Source: Firmicutes bacterium UBA7709
GTDB lineage: Bacteria; Bacillota_A; Clostridia; Peptostreptococcales; Anaerovoracaceae
Direction of reading: 5' to 3'
NCBI GenBank assembly: GCA_002482405.1
Contig: DLFX01000043.1
Span: forward strand, 1-8,957
Length of the DNA stretch: 8,957 nucleotides
Shown here: positions 1 through 5,981 of the stretch, piece by piece
Layout of the letters: each line of letters opens with the position of its first letter
Numbering within the stretch: position 1 is the first letter of the stretch
Notes under the pieces: generated by a model
Seen by the model: only the letters and a program-made list of their open reading frames with translations
Database searches by the model: none
What the model was told of the DNA's origin: nothing
Made by a program: the position numbers and the translations under genes

Positions 1-40
1 TATAGCCAATTTGTCCATTAACGATGCACATTTAAAGTTT

Positions 41-211
41 TTACCAGTTTTCCTCGATGGCCGTTCCTTCTTTTATACTCTTTTCCGCCTGGAGAACCCG
101 CTCCAGATAGGATTTTTTCATCGTAAATTCGAGTATAAGATGACCCATACTCTGGCGGTAGCCCTTGGAGAGGTTCTTGATCACCCTGCCCCAGGCGTCT
201 ATGATTTCAAC
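41..211 (-). CDS. Coding-like tail overlapping the ROK kinase stop: small protein or frameshifted C-terminus
   Basis: Behind the ROK kinase TGA (207-209) the reading frame shifted by one base stays open from the overlap down to a TAA at 41-43. The roughly 56 codons look coding, with many C- or G-ending codons (GCC, ATC, CTC, AAG, GAG). The peptide is hydrophilic and helical in character, with WGRVIKNLSKGYRQ near its start and KEGTAIEENW at its end. Possible starts are GTG at 184 (47 residues) and ATG at 148 (35 residues). Neither has a well-placed Shine-Dalgarno site: a GGGGCAGG lies immediately against the GTG, which is too close. It could be a small translationally coupled gene, a C-terminal extension of the kinase cut off by a frameshift, or the end of a decayed gene. 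I do not recognise the family. Confidence 0.4.
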   Translation of the reverse strand, partial: VEIIDAWGRVIKNLSKGYRQSMGHLILEFTMKKSYLERVLQAEKSIKEGTAIEENW

Positions 212-1151
212 CTTTCCCAAGCATAGCCGCGCCGATGATTCCCGCCGTATTGCCGAGCTGTGCCGGCACAATTTCATGCTGCATTCTAAAGAAAGACTTC
301 TTATTTACCAGCTCTCTTACGGGTGCGAAGAGGAATTCCCCCGCCAGACTCACGCCGCCGCCCAACGCCACCACCTCGGGATCCAGCAGAGCCACCACGG
401 AAATGATCGCCGAGCTGAGAGAATCCACGTACGCGTTAAAGATGTCCAACGCGATGGCGTCTCCTTCTTTGGCGCTGTCGATGACGGTCTTGGCCGTCAC
501 ATTGTTCATATCCCCTTCAGCCTTCTCATAGATCAGGCTGATAGGATGCTCCACGATGGCCTTTCTGCCCCGGGAGATGAGCCAGGTAGCGGTGCAGAGG
601 GATTCGATGCAGCCCCGGTTTCCGCAGGTGCAGATCGGCCCGCCGTGCTGGATGATCATATGGCCCAGCTCGTTGCCGTGTCCCAGGCCGCCCTTGAACA
701 TCTTTCCGTCGATGATGATCCCGCCGCCGACCCCTGTTCCCAAGGTCAAAAGCACCGCGGTTTTCTTTCCCCGGAACGCGCCGGCGTGGAGCTCCGCCAG
801 AGCCGCCGCGTCGGCGTCATTGGCGAGGTAGACCGGGATCTCCGGAAAATGCTTGTGCATCTCCTCGATCATCGGCACGTTGTGAAATCCGAGATTGTGC
901 GCGTTCAAGATCACCGTGCCGCCGACGTCGATGGAGCCTGCTGTCGCGATGCCGATGGACTTGAAATCCGTCACCGGAACGTTCAGTTCCTCCGCCAGTC
1001 CGTTCACCTGCTCCGCCATGAGAGCGGCGATTTCCATATATGATTCGCCCTTGGGAAACGCAACGTTTCTGCTCGCAACGATCTCCATATTGACGTGAAC
1101 CACGCCGACCTTCAAATTGGTCCCGCCCACATCAAAACCTACCTGATACAT
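207..1151 (-). CDS. ROK family sugar kinase (glucokinase-like)
   Basis: Cytoplasmic ATP-dependent sugar kinase of the ROK family, 314 residues, the usual length. Visible signatures are the N-terminal phosphate-binding DVGGTNLK (residues 7-14), catalytic Asp in NDADAAALAE (D112), the glycine-rich GTGVGGG (138-144), and the zinc site made of GH (H164) and CTCGNRGC (C174, C176, C181) followed by IES. All catalytic and zinc residues are present, so it should be active. Family members phosphorylate glucose, mannose, ManNAc, fructose or allose; the sequence does not decide between them. It is the third gene of the minus-strand operon. Its ATG directly follows the oxidoreductase TAA with no gap, and its ribosome site AAAGGAGA lies inside that gene's last codons, which implies translational coupling. 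The frame ends at a TGA that overlaps a second open frame. Confidence 0.93.
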   Translation of the reverse strand: MYQVGFDVGGTNLKVGVVHVNMEIVASRNVAFPKGESYMEIAALMAEQVNGLAEELNVPVTDFKSIGIATAGSIDVGGTVILNAHNLGFHNVPMIEEMHKHFPEIPVYLANDADAAALAELHAGAFRGKKTAVLLTLGTGVGGGIIIDGKMFKGGLGHGNELGHMIIQHGGPICTCGNRGCIESLCTATWLISRGRKAIVEHPISLIYEKAEGDMNNVTAKTVIDSAKEGDAIALDIFNAYVDSLSSAIISVVALLDPEVVALGGGVSLAGEFLFAPVRELVNKKSFFRMQHEIVPAQLGNTAGIIGAAMLGKG

Positions 1152-2129
1152 TTATTTCTCTCCTTTTGTTATCTGTTCCAGAATATCCACCACCGTCAGG
1201 ATTTCATCCTCTCTCACCAGATCCGACGGACGGTTGTCTCTGGCGCAGGAGATGAAATGCGTGAGCTCCTCCAGGTAAACTCCTGTGGGAGGAACGTTGA
1301 TCCCGGTGGGGATCTTAACCTTTTCCTCCGTATCGAACACCAGAGGCTCCCGGTCAAACTGATAAGCGATCATTCCGGCTCCATCGTTGACCACCACCGC
1401 GTTCTCAAAATAGACCCTCCACCTTGCGGTAAAGGGAATATCCGCGTTGAACCACGCCGCTTCCGCCACCACGTTGAAATCCTTGTACCGGTAAAAGAAA
1501 CGATACTGCTCCTTATAGTCCCTGTCGCTGTTTCCGCAGTTCGTGAACCGGTATTCCTCCGGCTTGCCGAAAAGGCTCACCATCAGGTCCAGATCGTGGA
1601 TATGGAGATCGTAGGGCAGGTGCCCGCTCTTCTCCTTGTCGAAAAGCCAGCCGCCCTGGGCCCATCTCGGGCAGGCGGAAAGCCGTTCAAAGGACGCGTC
1701 CAGAACCCTGCCGTACCGCCGGTCCTCCACCAGTTCTCTTAAAATCTGGCTTTCCCGGTAGAACCGCAGAACTTGTCCGACGAATAATTGTACACCTTTC
1801 GCCCGGGCCATATCAAACATTTCTTTGGCGTCGGCAATCTTTAAGGCGATGGGTTTTTCCGTAATGGTATGCTTTCCTCTTTCCAGAGCTTTCATCACAT
1901 GTTCTTTATGCAGGAAGGTCGGCGTGCAGACGTCCACCACGTCGATCTCTTCCCGGTCCAGCATGGAATCCACATCCCGGTACAGCGGCAGGCCCCACTC
2001 CTTGGCCCGTTCTTCGTCCTGCTTTGTCTGGCCCACCACGGCGGCGACCCGGCAATCATCCATATATGCATAATTGCTCTTGTGTACGGTGCCCATTCCT
2101 CCGGCCCCGACGATACCGATTTTCATCAT
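1152..2129 (-). CDS. Gfo/Idh/MocA family NAD(P)-dependent oxidoreductase
   Basis: A 325-residue soluble dehydrogenase of the glucose-fructose oxidoreductase / inositol dehydrogenase / MocA family. The N-terminal Rossmann fold shows IGIVGAGGMG (residues 4-13, dinucleotide binding). The family hallmark EKP is at 91-93, with K92 expected in catalysis. The C-terminal half carries the YDLHIHDLD segment (D174, H178), which matches the family's catalytic Asp/His pair. Such enzymes oxidise or reduce a hydroxyl or keto group of sugars or inositols, or drive redox-based glycoside cleavage; the substrate is not determinable here. The start is supported by AAGGAGG seven bases before the first of two tandem ATG codons. 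It sits between the sugar isomerase and the ROK kinase and abuts the kinase gene without a gap, so the three products probably act in one pathway. Confidence 0.93.
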   Translation of the reverse strand: MMKIGIVGAGGMGTVHKSNYAYMDDCRVAAVVGQTKQDEERAKEWGLPLYRDVDSMLDREEIDVVDVCTPTFLHKEHVMKALERGKHTITEKPIALKIADAKEMFDMARAKGVQLFVGQVLRFYRESQILRELVEDRRYGRVLDASFERLSACPRWAQGGWLFDKEKSGHLPYDLHIHDLDLMVSLFGKPEEYRFTNCGNSDRDYKEQYRFFYRYKDFNVVAEAAWFNADIPFTARWRVYFENAVVVNDGAGMIAYQFDREPLVFDTEEKVKIPTGINVPPTGVYLEELTHFISCARDNRPSDLVREDEILTVVDILEQITKGEK

Positions 2130-2145
2130 AGCAAATCCTCCTTAA

Positions 2146-2271
2146 TTACTGTCTGATAGGTTTTTCCTTGTTGTAAACGGCCAGGAGGCTGCCCAGCACA
2201 TAGGCCAGGATCTCCACGGTGTCGCTCTTAAAAATAGCGTTTATGATCAAAGCATTTCTACTTTGATTCCA
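2146..2271 (-). other. Coding-like 41-codon stretch in frame behind the isomerase TGA, ending in TAA
   Basis: After the isomerase TGA (2272-2274) the same frame stays open for 41 codons to a TAA at 2146-2148, just before the oxidoreductase ribosome site. The second half reads like real protein, for example DTVEILAYVLGSLLAVYNK, with C/G-rich third positions and a hydrophobic core that could be one membrane or buried helix. The first half is AT-rich and less convincing. There is no ATG in frame; the only starts are TTG (2250) and GTG (2217), neither with a clear Shine-Dalgarno site. The likeliest reading is the C-terminal remnant of a gene whose front was deleted when the isomerase was joined on. 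Alternatives are a small unannotated protein, or an isomerase extension reached by stop readthrough. I do not recognise the family. Confidence 0.35.
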
Positions 2272-3084
2272 TCAAATCTCAAACCCTTGAGAGATCAGAT
2301 AATCATAGGAGTCCTTCACCGCCCGGTTGATCTCTTCCAGATCCTTCGGCCCCTCCTGGGTGAATTCTATTTCGATGCTGAAGGGGCATTGATTGCCGTT
2401 TTCGTTCAGCTTTTTGAAGACCATGGGAAAATCCACATAGCCCTTTCCAAGGGCCGGAAAGTTCCATTCCCTCTGCTCTCCAAGTTTATCCTTCAAATGC
2501 ATGTAGCCGATCTGCCCGATACAGGCGTCCAGATCCTTTGCCATGTCCACGTTCCCGTAAAAGATGGCGTTGGCCGTGTCGTAATTGATGGAAACGAGAG
2601 AGGATCCGACGCGATCCACGATGTCTTTAAGGATCACGCCCGTTCCGTGGTCGCCGTGCACTTCCAGCACCAGCTTCAGCCCGTATTCCGCAAGATGGGG
2701 GACAATCTCCCTGATATGCTCCGCCACCTGCTCGTTGGAAGCCAGCGCCTTATCCGCAAGGTGGGCTTCCCCTATGGAGGATACGATATATTCACAATCA
2801 AAAAAAGCGGCCAGCTTAATATTGGAAATAAAATCTTCAATGCGATCTTTATCCATTAAATTGCAGTGGCCGCTCATGGCGAAAGGAATCAAGCTTGTCT
2901 CTTTAAGCTTATTCTTGACGCTGTCCAAATATGCAAAGCTCATGGTGGGAAACACGTGCTCGGTCCAGCCTTTAGTAGCCGTCAGCTCCACATAGCGGAA
3001 GCCCGCCGCGCTGATGCCGTCCAGCGCCTCCTCGATGGAATATCCATGATAACAGTTAGAATTTACTCCGATGATCCTCTTCAT
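2272..3084 (-). CDS. Sugar phosphate isomerase/epimerase (xylose isomerase-like TIM barrel)
   Basis: A 270-residue cytoplasmic TIM-barrel protein of the AP-endonuclease-2 / xylose isomerase-like superfamily, which includes IolE-, IolI- and tagatose-epimerase-type enzymes. The strand motifs fit the fold: YVELTA (E33), LVLEVHG (E141), INYDTAN (D169), YMHLKD (H196) and FSIEIE (E238/E240). E141, D169, H196 and the last Glu are the expected divalent-metal ligands. The likely activity is isomerisation, epimerisation or dehydration of a sugar, keto-sugar or inosose; the exact substrate cannot be assigned. It is the first gene of the minus-strand operon, about 75 bases after the predicted transcription start, and AAAGGAG precedes its ATG. 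In frame beyond its TGA lies an unexplained open stretch of 41 codons. Confidence 0.88.
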   Translation of the reverse strand: MKRIIGVNSNCYHGYSIEEALDGISAAGFRYVELTATKGWTEHVFPTMSFAYLDSVKNKLKETSLIPFAMSGHCNLMDKDRIEDFISNIKLAAFFDCEYIVSSIGEAHLADKALASNEQVAEHIREIVPHLAEYGLKLVLEVHGDHGTGVILKDIVDRVGSSLVSINYDTANAIFYGNVDMAKDLDACIGQIGYMHLKDKLGEQREWNFPALGKGYVDFPMVFKKLNENGNQCPFSIEIEFTQEGPKDLEEINRAVKDSYDYLISQGFEI

Positions 3085-3166
3085 GCAGATGCTCCTTTCC
3101 CAATTTAACCTCGTCTTTCTATTAAAAATGCCATATTACCAAGTTTAAATCTCTTCTGATGACTGA

Positions 3167-3196
3167 ATTATACCTTATTTCGCGCAATTGTGTCAA
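3167..3196 (-). promoter_or_regulatory. Sigma-A-type promoter of the isomerase-oxidoreductase-kinase operon
   Basis: On the minus strand TTGACA (3191-3196) and TATAAT (3167-3172) both match the consensus exactly, with an 18-base spacer. Transcription would start near 3160, giving a leader of about 75 bases before the isomerase ATG. An imperfect inverted repeat (3184-3200, 7-base arms, 3-base centre, one mismatch) covers the -35 box and could be a repressor site. Confidence 0.8.
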
Positions 3197-3296
3197 TCGC
3201 CCGATAAATTGAGATATCCCGTTTTGAAAATCGATAAAAAGCCGTAAATCAGCGGGGGTCGCGCGTGATTTCAACGGTTCTTCCCGTGTCGTCCCT

Positions 3297-3319
3297 GTTT
3301 GTAATTTACAATTACAAAC
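3297..3319. promoter_or_regulatory. Perfect inverted repeat, probable operator of the adjacent ROK regulator
   Basis: Arms GTTTGTAATT (3297-3306) and AATTACAAAC (3310-3319) are perfect reverse complements around a 3-base TAC centre. Size and the GTTTGT...ACAAAC edges resemble operators of XylR-type ROK repressors in Firmicutes. It lies between two divergent promoters: about 100 bases upstream of the predicted regulator start site, and about 140 bases upstream of the isomerase operon start. Control by DNA looping, or of an additional weaker plus-strand promoter (TGC before TATTAT at 3351-3356), is possible. Assignment to the neighbouring regulator is inference from position. Confidence 0.6.
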
Positions 3320-3382
3320 TTGTCTTTCAAATTAATTTTTTTGTGTTTGCTATTATTCATAATTAAATTAACCGCTTCTCCC

Positions 3383-3411
3383 TTGTGTGCCTTTAGCTGG
3401 TAAGATATAAT
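3383..3411 (+). promoter_or_regulatory. Promoter of the ROK regulator-galE operon
   Basis: TATAAT at 3406-3411 is a perfect -10 box. A weak -35, TTGTGT at 3383-3388, lies 17 bases upstream. The start would fall near 3418, leaving a short leader of about 28 bases before the regulator ATG at 3446. The rest of the divergent gap (3109-3382) holds the opposing promoter, the inverted repeat and AT-rich DNA; I see no gene in it. Confidence 0.6.
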
Positions 3412-3445
3412 TACATATATGTTAAGCGTCCCAGGAGGTTTGAAA

Positions 3446-4627
3446 ATGGGGGATTTTAAGGAAAATCAAAGGATCATCCTGAATGCGGTCTTTGAAAAAG
3501 GCCTCACTTCCAGGACGGAGCTTTCCCATGACCTGCAGCTCAGCAAACCGGCAATCGCCGACAATCTGAACGGCTTGCTCACCATCGGCATCGTGGAGGA
3601 ATGCGGTGAAGGCGAGGTTGGGAAAGGAGGAGGCCGTAAGCCCAGACTGCTCCGGTTCAACAAAAATCATAAGTATATCATCGCCATTGAATTAAATTAT
3701 GAGGACCCGATCTTTGTGCTTGGGAATCTGAACGGAGATATCTTCAATGAATTTTCCGTCAAGATATCGGAAAACGCCAACCCTCGGGTGCGGATGGACC
3801 TGATCAAAAATGCCATCCACATTCTGCTCAATTCCAATGATCTCGACTCCGGGGACCTGGCCTGCATCGCCATATCATCTCCGGGCGTGTTTCCCGATAA
3901 AACGGAGCTATCCTTTACCAACCCGCAATTTAAGGGTTGGTTTGATCTCGATCTGCCCCATTCCATACCGGGAGAATTCCATGTGAACGTGCTGCTGAAA
4001 AACGACGTGAACATGGCCGCCGTCGGAGAATCTCGCTACGGCGCCGGCAGGGGCTCTCAGAATATGTTTTATATCAGCTGCGGCTCCGGTCTGGGCTCCG
4101 GCCTTATCCTCGGCTCCAGGCTTTACGAAGGTCGGTTCAACTCTGCCGGGGAAATATTCGATTATGTTACGCCCTCCACGCTGACAGGAAGAAATCTGGA
4201 GGATAGGATCTCCATCGACGGGCTGCTGAAAAAAGTCCAGGAGAGCACCCTTTCCGTCCGGTTGGAGACTCATGGAAAGCCGGTCCATTTCAACACCGTC
4301 GCCGAAGAGTATCAGCACGGCAACCCGGAGGTAAAAGAGTTCATCAGCGACATCGCGGTCCAGCTGGGCTGTATCGTGGCCAACACCGCCAACCTGCTGT
4401 CGCTGGACACCGTAATCGTAGGCGGCGAGTATTCCGTTTTCAACGACACGATTCTAGAAGGCATTCAAGGAATAATTCAAAACCACTGCATTTTTCCGCC
4501 GTCGGTGCGGTCCTCTGAGCTGGGCCGTCACGCAGGGATCATGGGCCTCTTCGCAGCCGCCCGGGAGCAATACTTTGAAGCGGTCATAAAAGATATTTCC
4601 GAAAGCTCAGAAAGAGATATGAATTAG
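3446..4627 (+). CDS. ROK family transcriptional regulator (NagC/Mlc/XylR type)
   Basis: A DNA-binding sugar-responsive regulator of 393 residues, typical for ROK repressors. An N-terminal winged helix-turn-helix (residues about 5-70, recognition region SRTELSHDLQLSKPAIADNL) precedes a ROK sugar-binding fold with SSPG, NDVNMAAVGE (N186, D187) and the glycine-rich SCGSGLGSG (211-219). The zinc motif of ROK kinases is missing: where E-x-GH and CxCGxxGC are expected (from residue 235) it reads GEIFDYV with no Cys cluster, so an enzymatic role is unlikely. The frame is open from an ATG at 3419, but AGGAGG seven bases before ATG 3446 fixes the start there. It is divergent from the sugar operon, next to a perfect inverted repeat, and followed after 12 bases by galE. 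Likely it represses the divergent operon and itself; the inducer is unknown. Confidence 0.9.
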   Translation: MGDFKENQRIILNAVFEKGLTSRTELSHDLQLSKPAIADNLNGLLTIGIVEECGEGEVGKGGGRKPRLLRFNKNHKYIIAIELNYEDPIFVLGNLNGDIFNEFSVKISENANPRVRMDLIKNAIHILLNSNDLDSGDLACIAISSPGVFPDKTELSFTNPQFKGWFDLDLPHSIPGEFHVNVLLKNDVNMAAVGESRYGAGRGSQNMFYISCGSGLGSGLILGSRLYEGRFNSAGEIFDYVTPSTLTGRNLEDRISIDGLLKKVQESTLSVRLETHGKPVHFNTVAEEYQHGNPEVKEFISDIAVQLGCIVANTANLLSLDTVIVGGEYSVFNDTILEGIQGIIQNHCIFPPSVRSSELGRHAGIMGLFAAAREQYFEAVIKDISESSERDMN

Positions 4628-4639
4628 GAGGGAAGCCTT

Positions 4640-5653
4640 ATGTCAATTCTTGTTACCGGGGGCGCCGGCTATATCGGCAGCCACACCTGCGTCCGGCTTC
4701 TGGATGCGGGATATCAGATCATCGTAATCGATAATCTGTGCAACAGCAATCTCGAAGCGATCCGCAGGATCAAGGAGATCACCGGCAGGGACTTCCGGTT
4801 TTACAAAGAGGACCTGCGCAGTGAAAAGGCGCTGGACGGTATTTTCAAGGAAAACGAAATCGACTCCGCGATCCACTTCGCAGGACTGAAAGCCGTGGGG
4901 GAGTCGGTCGCACAGCCTTTGAGGTATTATGAAAACAACCTGATATCCACCCTGAACCTGCTGCGGACGATGGACAAATACAGCGTAAAAAAGCTGGTCT
5001 TCAGCTCCTCCGCCACCGTTTACGGCGACCCTCACGCGGTTCCCATTACGGAAGACTTTCCGCTCTCGGCGACAAATCCCTACGGCATGACCAAATTAAT
5101 GATAGAAAATATCCTGAAAGACCTCTACCGGGCGGACAAAGGCTGGGGCATCGCTCTGCTCAGGTACTTCAATCCCGTCGGCGCCCACGAAAGCGGACTG
5201 ATCGGGGAAGATCCAAGCGGCATTCCCAATAACCTCATGCCCTATATCGCCCAAGTCTCCATCGGGAAGCTGGAAAAGCTGAAAGTCTTTGGAAACGACT
5301 ATCCGACAAAGGACGGGACGGGCGTCCGGGATTATATCCACGTCGTAGACCTGGCGGAGGGCCACCTGTCCGCGTTGAGAAAACTGGAGGAAAAAAGCGG
5401 CCTGCACATCTACAATCTGGGAACGGGCTCCGGCTACAGCGTTCTGGAAATGGTCAAAGCCTTCGCTGAAGCCTCCGGCAGGCCGGTCCCCTATGAAATC
5501 GCGGCAAGAAGGCCCGGCGATATCGCCGCGTGCTACGCCGACCCGAAAAAAGCGGAAAAAGAGCTCAGCTGGAAAGCGACAAGAAGCCTTGAGGAAATGT
5601 GCCGGGACACATGGAACTGGCAGCAGAAAAATCCCAACGGGTATCATAAATAG
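4640..5653 (+). CDS. galE: UDP-glucose 4-epimerase GalE, possibly also acting on UDP-GlcNAc
   Basis: A cytoplasmic NAD-dependent extended short-chain dehydrogenase of 337 residues, essentially the same length as E. coli GalE. Visible are the NAD-binding GGAGYIG (7-13), the active-site Ser in SSSATVYG (S124) and the YxxxK pair in NPYGMTK (Y148, K152), with ARRPGD near the C-terminus. The residue equivalent to E. coli Tyr299 is Cys298 (AACYADP). In the human enzyme a Cys at this site (Cys307) allows UDP-GlcNAc/UDP-GalNAc as well as UDP-Glc/UDP-Gal, whereas the E. coli Tyr blocks it. Dual specificity is therefore a reasoned prediction. An AGGAGGG site precedes the ATG. It follows the ROK regulator by 12 bases and probably shares its transcript. 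Confidence 0.96.
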   Translation: MSILVTGGAGYIGSHTCVRLLDAGYQIIVIDNLCNSNLEAIRRIKEITGRDFRFYKEDLRSEKALDGIFKENEIDSAIHFAGLKAVGESVAQPLRYYENNLISTLNLLRTMDKYSVKKLVFSSSATVYGDPHAVPITEDFPLSATNPYGMTKLMIENILKDLYRADKGWGIALLRYFNPVGAHESGLIGEDPSGIPNNLMPYIAQVSIGKLEKLKVFGNDYPTKDGTGVRDYIHVVDLAEGHLSALRKLEEKSGLHIYNLGTGSGYSVLEMVKAFAEASGRPVPYEIAARRPGDIAACYADPKKAEKELSWKATRSLEEMCRDTWNWQQKNPNGYHK

Positions 5654-5693
5654 AAATGGATGGGGCGGTTTGGACCTCCGGATTCAAATTTTG

Positions 5694-5713
5694 CAAAAAC
5701 TACATTGTTTTTG
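5694..5713. repeat. Short AT-rich inverted repeat after galE
   Basis: CAAAAAC (5694-5700) and GTTTTTG (5707-5713) are perfect complements around a 6-base loop, and the similarity continues imperfectly outward (AATTTTG before, TTGAAATT after). The stem is too AT-rich to be a convincing terminator. It may be a protein-binding site or a weak transcript end about 40 bases behind galE. Confidence 0.3.
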
Positions 5714-5757
5714 TTGAAATTAAACGAATTCTTGCCTCGTCGAAGCATATCCGCCCG

Positions 5758-5766
5758 TGCTATAAT
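5758..5766 (+). promoter_or_regulatory. Extended -10 promoter in the convergent gap
   Basis: TGC followed directly by TATAAT (5761-5766) is a full extended -10 element on the plus strand. No good -35 lies at 16-18 bases (CGTCGA region); TTGCCT at 5732-5737 is too far away. Transcription would begin near 5771-5773 and run only to the strong hairpin at 5850-5922, with no gene between. Confidence 0.45.
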
Positions 5767-5770
5767 AAAG

Positions 5771-5922
5771 ATACTCCTTGAGAGGCCTCCGTTTAAAAAG
5801 GCCGCCGGGGATTTACTGAGCAAGTATCCAACGAATAAATCCAAATATTAAACGAGAACAGGCAATAGAAGCGGAGCCGGAATTCCGGCATGATTTTGCA
5901 GATATTGCCTGTTCTCGTTTTT
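5771..5922 (+). ncRNA. Candidate small RNA of about 150 nt
   Basis: This segment is framed by an extended -10 promoter just upstream and a long hairpin with a five-T run at its end. It contains no open frame with a ribosome site. Local complementarity supports structure: GATACT (5770-5775) can pair with AGTATC (5823-5828), enclosing a GGCCT/AGGCC stem, and the 3' end is the 18-base-pair hairpin with an inner GCCGG/CCGGC stem. It matches no small RNA I recognise. The alternative is that the hairpin simply terminates galE and the promoter-like match is chance. Confidence 0.3.
5850..5922. terminator. Long hairpin terminator, probably bidirectional
   Basis: Perfect 18-base arms (5850-5867 and 5903-5920; AAACGAGAACAGGCAATA and its complement) enclose a 35-base loop that contains a perfect 14-base palindrome, GCCGGAATTCCGGC (5876-5889). 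On the plus strand the stem ends in five Ts (5918-5922), terminating galE or a small RNA. On the minus strand the stem is followed by TTTAATATTT, so it can also end the nucleotidyltransferase-nagA transcript. The large structured loop is unusual for a simple terminator. Confidence 0.7.
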
Positions 5923-5981
5923 GCATCTTTTGCGGCGCCGTTATTTTTGCGCCGTGGCTATTCTCCGGCCGGATTTCGGCC

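Noticed and set aside
1..32. Start of a further minus-strand gene (ATG at 18 or 32)
   Set aside because: No ribosome site precedes either ATG, and too few codons are visible before the window edge.
165..1043. Long plus-strand open frame of 292 codons
   Set aside because: It is antisense to the ROK kinase, whose family motifs are unmistakable; the plus frame is low-complexity His/Arg-rich and matches nothing.
3226..3242. Catabolite-repression (cre) site in the divergent promoter region
   Set aside because: TTGAAAATCGATAAAAA looks similar, but the central CG is displaced by one base from the cre consensus and the right half does not match.
3419..3445. Upstream ATG giving a nine-residue longer ROK regulator
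   Set aside because: It lies at the predicted transcription start and has no ribosome site, while AGGAGG sits correctly before ATG 3446.
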